Positions 54,720 to 64,000 of a stretch of DNA of 64,000 nucleotides are shown piece after piece (within the stretch, counting starts at the first letter, position 1; each line of letters starts with the position of its first letter). The stretch is from positions 3,596,001 to 3,660,000 of the forward strand of contig JAPNXP010000007.1 in assembly GCA_028753945.1 (NCBI GenBank). Reading direction: 5' to 3'. The notes beneath the pieces are model-generated. The model ran no database searches. It was not told the DNA's origin and saw only the letters and a list, made by a program, of their open reading frames with translations. Source of the DNA: Hexactinellida sp. DTS-2022. Lineage: Eukaryota; Porifera; Hexactinellida. The position numbers were made by a program, and so were the translations under genes.

Positions 54720-56072
54720 TTAGAAAGATAAGTTTTGTGATATGCCGCGCAGATATTCTAGATGTGGAATATATATATATTCATCAACCAGCTTCTCTAC
54801 ACGTTTATTTAATTGGAGATACTTCTTCTTTGACTGTGACAGTTGATGACCGCTTCTAACTTTTTCCAGCGTAATTTCATTGGCACTCTGTTCCATAATA
54901 ATTTTACGAATTAGTTTGGAGACAGAAGGATGAGTTGTATTTATTCTAATATCGAAGGCCCTATGCCAACCCTCTACAGAATTATTCGTTCGTGGAAGAG
55001 CTCGTTCCACTCTATCTCTGACGTTCCATAGTTCGATTGAGAATAAAGGACGACGTCTTCTTCCATGATGTTCCAAACCTATACATGTCTTCTCAAAATA
55101 ATGGAGAAAATCGCTTAAGTCATCAACCAGCTCATCAGATAGTGAATCTACAAGTTCTTCATAACACGGAATTACATCGATAGCCGGTACAAACGCTAAG
55201 GCCCGAAATTGCTTCAAAATCATTGCAAATTCGTCTTCATTTTGATAGCGATGTTGAAATCTGAGGGCCTCAATTTGTCTCCAAATCGCTTGTCCAAAGT
55301 GAAAAAAGCATCCCTGAAGTTCAGTTGTTGGGAAATTCTGTTCTAAGGCGTTTAGAGCAGCTCTTTCAAAATCAATCATTATAGTTTCAGGCTGTAATGA
55401 TGGATTATGCTCCTTCAAGGTAGAGAAAATTTTCCTGTACGTCAATTCTGTTTTATATTTGGCGATGCAAAATATTAGAGGGATTGTGACAGTCTCACTT
55501 ACCAAAGCATGCACAGTGTATAATTGGTGTCCAATAGGTGCTGAATCAAATGTACCATCACAAAACCAGTTTGGATATCGAGCTAACATTCTGATATTTT
55601 CCTCTGTTCCAAGAATAAGTAAATCGATCTCTGGGTTGTTGGAGATCAAAAATTGCTGGCCCCTCGTCGTGTGTAATGGTTCATAAAAATCAACCTCTTG
55701 AAGCTTCCTTTTTCGTCGCACTATTTTAGATAAGCTTTCTTTCGAGGGGAGTTTTATTGCCGCTGCAATTGAGATTGAATTGGTTGAGTTTTGTATAACC
55801 GAAGAAGTAACCTCATCAGTTAGAGTCGATCGTAATTTAATAGCTTCAACAGTTTTAACTGCCTCAATAGATGCCAAATCGGGTTGATGACTGTGGGTTA
55901 GTGGTGACTTTTTCACTGATCCGTTCGCTCGATATGTTATCATACGACTATTACATAAGCCTCTCTTTTCGCAACGCCAATAGGTCGAATCCTCTGTGTC
56001 TTTATCTTTAATATATATGTAGCCATCATATATTAGCTTTTTTCCTCCGAAAATTGTTGAAGTTAGTTCCAT
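54720..56072 (-). CDS. MULE transposase with N-terminal FLYWCH zinc finger (450 aa, intact)
   Basis: One continuous frame from ATG at 56072 to the stop at 54720. Residues 1-65 form a FLYWCH zinc finger (Y31-W32-R33-C34, C40, H60, H62), which binds DNA. The MULE core follows: D172 in CDGTFD, D234 in IMIDFERAA, the C-x2-H motif C255/H258 in GCFFHFGQAIW, and E367 in NNSVEGWHRAF. These are the catalytic triad and helper motif of Mutator-like transposases, acting in the nucleus on the element ends. The length is normal for this compact class and no key residue is missing. The only frame of this size in the element, it sits between inverted tandem repeats, so it is probably functional or very recently so. 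Confidence 0.9.
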   Translation of the reverse strand: MELTSTIFGGKKLIYDGYIYIKDKDTEDSTYWRCEKRGLCNSRMITYRANGSVKKSPLTHSHQPDLASIEAVKTVEAIKLRSTLTDEVTSSVIQNSTNSISIAAAIKLPSKESLSKIVRRKRKLQEVDFYEPLHTTRGQQFLISNNPEIDLLILGTEENIRMLARYPNWFCDGTFDSAPIGHQLYTVHALVSETVTIPLIFCIAKYKTELTYRKIFSTLKEHNPSLQPETIMIDFERAALNALEQNFPTTELQGCFFHFGQAIWRQIEALRFQHRYQNEDEFAMILKQFRALAFVPAIDVIPCYEELVDSLSDELVDDLSDFLHYFEKTCIGLEHHGRRRRPLFSIELWNVRDRVERALPRTNNSVEGWHRAFDIRINTTHPSVSKLIRKIIMEQSANEITLEKVRSGHQLSQSKKKYLQLNKRVEKLVDEYIYIPHLEYLRGISQNLSF

Positions 56073-56179
56073 ATTTGCGATATTATTTAGTCAATTAATT
56101 GCGAGCTATTTATAGGGGCTAAACTGGTCGATTGTTTCTAAACACGTTTACTCTGATTCATTATGTTTTTGCTAGACAC

Positions 56180-56230
56180 AGTACTTACAGGATTCATTAT
56201 GTTTTTGCTTGACACAGTACTTACAGGATT
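56180..56230. repeat. Direct repeat upstream of the FLYWCH-MULE gene
   Basis: GATTCATTATGTTTTTGCT followed by .GACACAGTACTTACAG occurs twice in a row (about 56155-56190 and 56191-56226). It could be a promoter-region duplication. Confidence 0.75.
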
Positions 56231-56267
56231 CTCATTGTAATAACTAAGTAATCATTAAACCACATAT

Positions 56268-56417
56268 TTTCGGCAAGATGTCTTTCGGCAAGATATCCTT
56301 TCGGCAAGATATCCTTTCGGCAAGATATCTTTTCGGCAAGATGTCTTTCGGCAAGATATCCTTTCGGCAAGATGTCTTTCGGCAAGATGTCTTTCGGCGA
56401 GATGTCTTTCGGCAAGG
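56268..56417. repeat. Right tandem-repeat TIR of the FLYWCH-MULE
   Basis: About ten units of TTTCGGCAAGATGTC and variants, inverse of 54359-54484. Confidence 0.9.
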
Positions 56418-56429
56418 TGGGCGGACACG

Positions 56430-56744
56430 AGTTTATAAGGCTCGAGGCGCAAGTTGAAAATGAAATTCCATAAAGTAGTATAAGTTTAATGTTTAGTGTA
56501 TATTTAGCATCTCCATATGTCTAGAGTATTCACTGAAAGTCTCATTCAAAAATACCAAATACTTAAGGAAATATGGCACCGGAAGTACATTTTCTCCATA
56601 TAAGGCATTAACTTCAGTCACTTTAAATATGTGGAAATATGCAGGCCACTTTTGAAATGTCGACGGCCCCAATTGTCCCAAACTTTAGCATAACAAGCAA
56701 TCAACCAAACTTGGAAAATTCTGTTTTTCAGATAAGTTTGATAA
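56430..56744. other. Spacer
   Basis: No recognised gene. A 62-codon minus frame has no motif. Confidence 0.35.
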
Positions 56745-58501
56745 TCAGGATGAATTCAAATCATTATAATCTGAAAAATAAATCACCTTTTGGATTGATT
56801 TGATTGAGTTTGTCAATAGAAAATAATTTAGTTGATTGATATGCTTGCAATTTGAAATGATCTGAATGGTCCATCTCGATTGTTCCAAGTTATCATTGAC
56901 ACTTCTGTTGACAAGATCCTCAGTATTAGTGATATCTTCGACCCAGTCCTGGACAGAACTATATTTACTGGGGATTTCTAATTCAACAGAGGATGTGCTC
57001 AACGTCGGATCTGTGCCATAAAAATTTTGTAGGGCTTGTATTTAGTACTCGAGTTTTGGACCGTATTGATGATGTAGTTCACCTCTGGTAATAGTAGGTG
57101 CCAACTGTTCTTTTCGATGTTCCTTTCGTTTAATAAACATCTCATTATCTGTTTTGCATTCCTAATACCTCGCTCTGCTTGACCATCGCCTCGCGGATGG
57201 TAGGGTGAGATATGTCTTTTCTCCATTTCCTTACTTGGCCAAAAGTTCGCGGACTTTCTCGCCGTCTACGTTAGGGGCTTGATCACTGATCATTATTCTT
57301 GGTGGCCCATGTCTGTAGATCCAGTTAGTCAAAATCGCGTTAATTCTTGTATCGGCTTCTTGATTGGCCATAGGGACTCCCTCTGTAAATTTGGAAAAGC
57401 CATCTTCTAAGATAAGGAAATATCGTGGTTGTCGGAGGACCATGGGAGATAGGCTATATCAAATAACACCACATCTCTTGGTCTGGAAGTTAGGTTTATG
57501 GGAACCAACTCTTCTTTTACTTTAATCCAGGTTTATTCTTCAAACATGTCAGACAACAGCTGCAAAACTTTTCGACGTCTGCATTCATGCCTCTCCAATA
57601 GAATTTGTCTCGCAGGAGAAGAGTGGTTTTTTCGACACCTAAATGTCCTTCGTTGTGCAGTTCATGTAAGATTTCTTGCCTAATTGCTGAAGGAAAATAG
57701 ATATGCCAAAGCATTTCTTAAACTGGCCTTCCGAGATTATTCCTGTTTCTCTAAGTTGTTTCATTGTAGCTACAAATTTTTCATCAGCTTCTTGTACTTT
57801 CTTCAGCTTTTGGACAAGGTTAGTCTCTCCCCCCAAGCTATAAACGTGTCTCTCGAAATATTCTGTTTCATTGTTTATATCCTCGTCGATTTCTGAGTGG
57901 ATCCTTGAGAGGCAGTCCGCGGCAACATTATTCTTTCCTCTGACGTAGTCAACCCTATAATTAAAAGTTTCTATTCCTGTACCTAACGCGTGAATTTTCC
58001 CAGAGTATCTCTCTACTTTCATAACCATACTAAGGATTGTGGTCAGATAGCAATGTACACCTGGAGCTGCCTGTAGATACTTCTGGAACTTTCTGCTGGA
58101 AGCGACAAGTGCCCAACACTCTAATTTTCCAGCCGAATAGCTCTTTTGAGCTGGGGTGAGGCCGGAAGAAAAATATAAAATGTACTTGAGATTTCCCTCA
58201 TTATCTTTCTTAGATAAAACGGCACCAACTGCTACGGATGAAGCATCTGTCTGTAAGTAGAACTTTCTTTTCCAGTTAGGGTATGCCAAAACAACAAGGC
58301 TCTCAGTAAGATTTTTCTTCAGCGCTTGATACGCGTTATCAGCTATGTTACCCCATTCCCATAATTGATCTTTTTGTCTCAGTCTGTAGAGAGGCTCGGC
58401 AATTCGCGCATAACCGGGCACATGATCCCTGTAAAAGTTACACAGTCCCAAAAATCTTTGTAATTCCTTTTTCCCATTAGGTTGTTGAGAATTGCGAACC
58501 T
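56745..58501 (-). pseudogene. Ty3/gypsy pol relic: RT end, RNase H, integrase
   Basis: Minus strand. It begins inside the connection region with LGLCNFYRDHV. RNase H follows (YLQTDASSVAVGAVL, YSAGKLECWALV, VAADCLSRI), then a linker with YFERHVYSLG. The integrase zinc finger is HELHNEGHLGVEKTTLLLRD with CSCCLTCLKNK (about 57600-57530). Core pieces FLILEDGFSKFTEGVPM, ISDQAPNVDGEKV and YHPRGDGQAERGIRN (Glu) run to 56999, and a weakly conserved tail to 56745. Shifts and stops separate the pieces. Upstream reverse transcriptase is absent: the relic ends exactly at the hAT-type element at 58502. It is a different family from the full element at 41132. Confidence 0.85.
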
Positions 58502-59696
58502 CAGGGCCGTCGAGAGGGGGGGGTAGGCGGGTTAATTACCCCGGGGCCCGGGGCCCGAGGGGGCCCGAGAAATTCTGTCTGTGAAGGTATACATGGGCTT
58601 TATAGGCTCTATTAGGTAGACAAGTCAAGGTAAATACAGACATCGCTGGGTAGAGTAATACCTTGGTTATTTAATCCTTCCTAGAAACCCGGTCCTGACT
58701 TACTTTGTAACAGTTATATAATTTTCCATAACTAACTCAGGTACGGGATCCGATCCAAACGACAGCCACGCGTAAATAGGCTAACACAGGCTTTTACCCA
58801 GGAAAATCTTTCTCCGCGCCTAGATTAAGTTTGAGCTCGCTCACAAGCGCCTAAAATACTCAATTTGTATAACGCTATGGTAGCACCTCTCGATTTTCGA
58901 GCACCTAAAAATTTTTCTTTCAAAATTAAGCGCCTAGACAGGGCCGTAGGAGCAGGTGCGGCAGGTGCGGCCATGGCCGCACCAATAATTTTAGTGACCA
59001 CACAAATATTCGGGAACATATTTAAGTCACCGACAACTATAGGAGCGGCATAATGGTATTGGTAAACACAACTGCGTGCTGCTGCCACCGCCAAACTGTT
59101 CGTAACCATTATTATAATATCGTATTTGTAACCATTAGATTCTTTTCCAAGTAGCAACTCTTGCTACTCTTCAATAAATACTATAAAATTTTATTAGTAT
59201 TATTGAATTTATGAATTTCCCTTAGTGGAGTAACTAAAAACATAGAGTCTAAGCGCGTATAAAGAAGAAAAGATTCATGTATGTCTATAATAAATATGGT
59301 TACGTCACTGTGCCGCACCAATAAATGTTGGCGTGCTACGGGCCTGCTAGAGGCGCGTCGCGCACGCCTGGATGATAACCTGGCTAACAACCTTTTTGTT
59401 TCTTTCACTGTTTAGAACAATAAGTCACAAACTGTGATGTCCTCTTATTAACATAAATCTGGTGCCAAAATAAATTGTATATCATAAACTCTATAGCTAT
59501 ATAGCTAAAGGTTATTTGAAAATTCCTAAAAATATGAGTAAATAGGATTTAATTTATTTAATAATTAAAATATATATAATACGAATGCGATAGTTTGCGT
59601 TTAGTTTATTCACTTCACGATAACGGAAAAAAATATCAGAGGGGGCCCGAACCCAAAATTTTGACCCGGGGCCCGCTCGCGCTCTCGACGGCCCTG
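58502..59696. mobile_element. Young hAT-type non-autonomous element, copy B (1,195 bp)
   Basis: Inverse copy of 26588-27782 with the same length and nearly the same sequence. The flanking 8-mers differ (GCGAACCT at the left, ATCGAAGG at the right), so no target duplication remains. The left neighbour is gypsy pol; the right neighbour is unrelated DNA. Confidence 0.93.
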
Positions 59697-60643
59697 ATCG
59701 AAGGTCACGGGTGACCATTGTCCAATTTTTAGCCTGGACGGTCCAGTTTTTTTACAATTATTGTGCGATGCCAGAAATTTTCTAAATTGTCCAGTTTTAT
59801 TTTTGCAGTATTTTTTTAAATAATCATCCAATTGCAGGGTTCTCGCTAGGCCTCTATCAAAAGGTACATGCCCTTCTTGAAGCTATTGTACCCTTTATAC
59901 ACATGTCGTAAGTGGGCATATACCCTTTTTGAGTCAATATTATTATTTGAAGGTTTCATTAAATCATTGACATTAAGTAATATCTGACTGACTCTCATGT
60001 AACCTTACAACAAAAAATCCTGGCGAGAACCCTGTCCAATTGTCTCCGAATCGTTCGCATTAAACTAATAGTGTCCAGTTTTTTATAACCTGTGTCCAGA
60101 ATTGTACCGGATTTTTGTCGAAATTTGTGAAAAGTCCAGCTTTTGGCACAAAATCCTCTCGTCACCCGATAGACAATAATACAATTAAAGTATGCTGAAT
60201 CTAAATTTGAATTTACATTCGTTTTAGCTCACATATTTTAATCAACGCCTTGTTATAAGTAAGTGAAAAACACCATATGATAAGTTATTTTTTGAAATAT
60301 CCTAACCATAAAATGGAACCATCAATTTCTTTGACTTTAATAATAGTTTTCTACAAGCCTGTATGCTTTCAATCTCTTAGCAATTTTATCAAGTGTTTCT
60401 ATTATATTCAAGCATGAAATGACGACTTAATTGATTTAGATAAATACCATGCTTGATTTTTTCGCTTCTTCCGGCTACGAAGCCACTGTGGGCAGTGTGG
60501 GGCACGGGAGTTACAGGATAGCTCACATCCATAGTGTGGGAGAATTTGTTGACAGTATCTGAGGGTACAGCTACTAAACTACCCAACTGTATTGTCTGAA
60601 GCGGACAATACAGCGCAAGAGCGTTCAGTGGCTGGCAGCCCCG
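59697..60643. other. Non-coding region around a hAT MITE
   Basis: Repeated TGTCCAGTTTT and GGTCCAG motifs lie on both sides of the MITE at 59835-60034, and TCACGGGTGA/GTCACCCG near 59705 and 60158 suggest an older host element. No gene recognised. Confidence 0.45.
59835..60034. mobile_element. hAT-like MITE, 200 bp
   Basis: Ends CAGGGTTCTCGCTAGG and CCTGGCGAGAACCCTG, perfect 8-bp TSD TCCAATTG (59827-59834 and 60035-60042). Confidence 0.95.
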
Positions 60644-61072
60644 ATGCAACCTGCCAGTCTGGACAAGCTGGTGCTACCAGCATACCACCAGCATACCACC
60701 AGCAGACAGGCAAGGAGCAGCATTTCTCCTTTACGACTCTGGACCGTTGACGCAGAGGATTCTCATCTTTTGGACACAGATAAACCGGATATGCTACGCA
60801 CAGTGGTCAAAGCAGGAGAAGATTTTTGAAAATTAAAGGTTGTTAAAATTTAATTATTATATTTTATTTGAATTCAGCATAGTCGAAACCTGATACACGT
60901 TTCAATAGTGGAGAATCATAGGGATACATTCAAATTTCATCTAAGTGAAGTCATTGATATGATATCAACATGCTGGTCTAAATTTAAGTTGGCAAAAATA
61001 TCATTTTCTCTTTCAATCTCTAGGATAGCTTATAAATAGTAACAACTATGTGATGACATGTTTCGAAAAGTA
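60595..61072. other. Region with unassigned short open frames
   Basis: Less AT-rich block at 60460-60830 with an ACCAGCATACC tandem duplication. Overlapping frames of about 60 codons on both strands (for example 60644-60829 on the plus strand) show no known motif. It could be a fragment of a host exon, but nothing supports that directly. Confidence 0.3.
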
Positions 61073-61267
61073 CAGTCAGGTTCTTTTATTATGAACATTC
61101 AAGGGACCAAAAATTGTGTTCATAATAGGGAAACTTCATAATAAGCTGAACTCAACTTAATACAAACCCTATGTAAGTTGTTAAATTGGGACCGTAGGGT
61201 TTGTCCATAATAAAAAATCTTCATATTAAGCAGACGAAATCTTGCTCATAATAAGCAGACCTGACTG
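61073..61267. mobile_element. Pogo-like MITE (CAGTCAGGT family), copy 2
   Basis: CAGTCAGGTTCTTTTATTATG at the left, ATAATAAGCAGACCTGACTG at the right, TA on both sides. Sister of 52703-52894. Confidence 0.9.
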
Positions 61268-62016
61268 TATTTTCTTTCCTCTTCTAATGATAATAACATT
61301 GAATAGAGTCATCAACTAATTAGACCGATTTTCCACATTCCCTTCGTTTGAATTAATTAATTTGTATTGTTAGATCATCAAAAGTCATAAAAATACAATT
61401 GAAGGCAATTGAGAAATGGATCATTCGTTTTTCATCTACCCTACTAATTAAAACCATATTTAGACCCGCAGACACCAGCATATATTATTATTTACGATTC
61501 AAGTTAGTGAAAATAGATGAATTTTTCGAATATTGTTCTACTTAGTAATAAATATTATAATTATAATATTATGGTATGTTTAAAATACAGTATATAGTAT
61601 GAAAATATATTTCATGACTCAACTGACTCTAGCCTAGACAATATAACATACAACATAATTACGTTTAATATATACACTGTTTTGATAAGCGATAACCTGT
61701 GTTTGATGTTGTATACTATGGTTGTTATTTTGGTTGTTACTGTGCCGACTATAGTATAGTATAGTGGCCCAGCACTAAAATGACTGCCTTGTTTAGTTAT
61801 TATTATTATTATTAGTCCGTATCCTCTCCACAGAACAGAGTTTTATTATCTAAGATCAATATTTTTCAGAATAGGTGCTCATGGGTTACAGATGTGCACC
61901 AGGGGTCACAATTTGTTTGTAACTTTTTTCTTTCGTAAATTTGGGTGCGCGTTTGAAAAATCTACATTGCCTAGGGTACACATAACTCTTAGGTTCAGAT
62001 AATGCCCTGATTAGAT
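61268..62016. other. Non-coding AT-rich region
   Basis: Holds an inverted copy of the ACTATAGTATAGT palindrome repeat (61736-61790) and a short TTATTA microsatellite near 61797. No gene. Confidence 0.5.
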
Positions 62017-62167
62017 CAGAGGCGTGCTGGGTCCAAGGGGCCCAGGCGGGATTAAGGCCTTACTACTACTCCGAATTTTTTCGGGGGCCCTACGAGCCCA
62101 CGGTAAGCAACTTTCCGGGTGATCCGGGCGGGATCCCCGCCTGCCATGTATGGCCAGCACGCCCCTG
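62017..62167. mobile_element. hAT-like MITE, 151 bp (CAGAGGCGTGCTGG family), copy 2
   Basis: Ends CAGAGGCGTGCTGGG and GGCCAGCACGCCCCTG, perfect 8-bp TSD GATTAGAT (62009-62016 and 62168-62175). Inverted relative to 4492-4661. Confidence 0.93.
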
Positions 62168-62724
62168 GATTAGATTCGACGATGAAATTGTTGTATGCGA
62201 ATTAATTTGGTATGATTAGAGGGTGATAGTTATAGCCAAACTTTTAGATATCGATCGCGATCTAAGGCTCAAGTTTAGTTGTACTAGTGAAATAAATTTT
62301 CTAGTGAAACCAGTATTGAATCTCTATATTTCATTAATGAGACCAGATGCTTAATTTTCGATGATACCATTCAAATCGTAGCTATTAATAACATCTTCAT
62401 TTATTATTCACAAGTAGGTATCTACCACAGAATTGCGATGGGAACACTAGGCGTCCCGGTCCTGTTCACTCCTTGATTATCGACGGTCCAAATCGGTCCT
62501 ATATGTTTTTACTTTAGTACACATGTACAATGTATTATGATATTGGAGTGTGCTTTGAAAATTCTCAATCATATTATATATCCCTGGCTCAAATAAACAT
62601 ATTAAGCTAAGATAACCAATTAGGTAATGTATTTACTGTACAGTCAGGGCCGCTTATTTGGAATATTCTCTTAGTATTAGAAACAAGTCACTGGTCCCAA
62701 TAAATCGTTCCTAATGCATTTGTA

Positions 62725-62903
62725 CAGTCGAAATCGGTTTTTTGCCACGGTTTTTTTGTTGCCTCTCCTGGTTATTTTGCCTCCTTGCTTCTCCTTGTTT
62801 CTTCATTACCTCATAGCACTGTATAATGTTAAATACGGGTGCGTATCGGTTTTTTTGCCTCTTTTTCCATGCATTTGGGGGCCAAAAAACCCAATTTCGA
62901 CTG
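62725..62903. mobile_element. Pogo-like MITE (CAGTCGAAATCGGTTTTTTG)
   Basis: Ends CAGTCGAAATCGGTTTTTTG and CCAAAAAACCCAATTTCGACTG, TA on both sides, repeated TTTTTTGCC motifs inside. Confidence 0.88.
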
Positions 62904-63218
62904 TAGTAGATTATAAATTGATATTTAACAATCATATTACCTCAGAGCTTCGATGGGATCTTTGGGACTCCCGATTTGGACCGGATCGAGATCAATTTGG
63001 TCCCTGTCATAATTTTTAGCATTCGGTCCGGTCCTTAATAATCACGGACCGCCACAACCTTGCATTATTGTAATACCAGCATTTGAATTAAGATGTGTCC
63101 CATATTCTTACAAGTAATACATTCAATTCAAATTAAGACAAGAAGCACATTAACATTAATTCTCAAAGTAGTAATAATATTAATTATTATATACTATAAC
63201 TTTTTTATCTACAAGTGC

Positions 63219-63240
63219 AGCCCCCCCCCCCCCCCCCCCC
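63219..63240. repeat. Poly-C tract
   Basis: A run of about 22 C in an otherwise AT-rich stretch. Such runs are prone to length error in assembly. Confidence 0.9.
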
Positions 63241-64000
63241 TCCCTATATTATTAATTTAAAATTTACTTGTGCAAATAGAATATTAACTGTATTCAAACT
63301 CAGATATGAATAGAATCGTTCTTCTAATTTAATTTAGATTAGTGGTTGTATTATCGTTTATTCATGACCCCACTGATTACGCGTACAGTTAATTCAACAT
63401 TAATTTGATCGATAAGAATAATTAAGATTATTTATCGTGAAATTGTTTGTAGACAAAACTCTTAACGAATTTTCTATTATTTATTTGTCTATCTTTAATA
63501 TGGTTACCAAGTATGTGAATATTGCAATACAAAAAACCATTGTACTAATTGAATATGAAGGAGTCCGGCTTAAATTTGCATCTGGTCGATAATGGGAGAA
63601 TTTGATTTGAGCACAAATAAAAAGATTTAATGAGGGTTCATTAAAGATAAGTAATTAAATCTAATTTAGGTAATCGATATCATAGGTATGAAGAGAAGTA
63701 ATACAATAACCGATTAGAGAAACTTCATATACTGTTAAGCGAATTTTTACACTGTAAAATGTAAACTTCCCTTTATGCAAACTTCCCATATACGACATAT
63801 TGTTAAAGTACGATTAGTGCTCTGAACTGAAACTGTAATTGAACTGTAACCGAAATTTTTTCTTCAACTGAAGTTCTAACTAAACAGAATTAATTTAATT
63901 CAATCACAATTCGCAGCAATATTTGCCCTCCACCTGCCTCTCTCCTCTAAATGTAATGAAATAAAATAATTATAAATGAGAATACTAGTGTTGAACTGAG

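Larger units (their letters stand above)
54352..56429 (-). mobile_element. FLYWCH-type MULE with tandem-repeat TIRs (2,078 bp)
   Basis: Both termini consist of head-to-tail ~15-bp repeats of the type GACATCTTGCCGAAA, in inverse orientation (54359-54484 and 56268-56417). The flanks share AGTTTATAAGG (54341-54351 and 56430-56440), containing the 9-bp duplication expected for Mutator-like elements plus adjacent matching bases. A single-exon transposase lies on the minus strand at 54720-56072. Confidence 0.88.
62168..64000. other. AT-rich non-coding end of the window
   Basis: Contains a pogo-like MITE (62725-62903) and a pure C run. No gene or further bounded element recognised. Confidence 0.45.

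Noticed and set aside
26588-59696. A completed 32-kb inversion by recombination between the two inverted hAT copies
   Set aside because: Copy A keeps a perfect duplication on both sides. An inversion through both copies would have exchanged its flanks.

Overview
The window is AT-rich nuclear DNA from a eukaryote, most likely an invertebrate animal. It has spliceosomal introns with GT/AG borders, a polyadenylated 5'-truncated LINE, Ty3/gypsy elements, Helitrons, and many DNA transposons of the hAT, Mutator (MULE), pogo/Tigger, Ginger and RAG1-like groups. I cannot name the species. No rRNA, tRNA, operon or CRISPR locus was seen. The only plausible host-gene piece is one exon of an EML/EMAP-like WD40 protein (24.8-25.2 kb). 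The rest is a dense mosaic of transposable elements inserted in each other. I defined many of them exactly from terminal inverted repeats (TIRs) and target-site duplications (TSDs).

Layout. 0-3 kb: minus-strand relic of a RAG1-like (Transib/RAG superfamily) transposase, cut off by the left edge of the window and split by an 827-bp foldback element. 4.5-8.1 kb: small MITEs and a ZMYM/TTF-type hAT transposase pseudogene. 8.1-15.8 kb: a complete 7,667-bp Ginger1-type DNA transposon. It has about 146-bp TIRs, a 4-bp TSD, and an eight-exon, stop-free gene whose predicted 804-aa product joins a gypsy-like DDE integrase to an OTU cysteine protease. 16.8-24.5 kb: hAT-like elements, a pogo MITE carrying a LINE fragment, and a Helitron copy. 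25.3-28.1 kb: gypsy relic and nested hAT elements. 28.9-36.8 kb: a Helitron split by a 7.4-kb MULE (transposase, SWIM, Ulp1 protease, PHD), which is itself split by a 3.2-kb foldback element. 37.3-41.1 kb: MITEs and Helitrons. 41.1-45.8 kb: a decayed Ty3/gypsy element with short LTRs and a primer site complementary to its own LTR. 45.8-53.9 kb: hAT, pogo, gypsy and THAP fragments and a 3-kb inverted repeat. 54.3-56.4 kb: an intact-looking FLYWCH-MULE with tandem-repeat TIRs. 56.7-60 kb: gypsy pol relic joined to a second, nearly identical copy of the hAT at 26.6 kb. 60-64 kb: MITEs and low-complexity DNA.

Of the protein-coding elements, the Ginger1 element and the FLYWCH-MULE have intact reading frames. 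The gypsy, RAG1-like, ZMYM-hAT and Ulp1-MULE genes carry stops, frameshifts or insertions. Family assignments rest on motifs read by eye, because no database search was possible.
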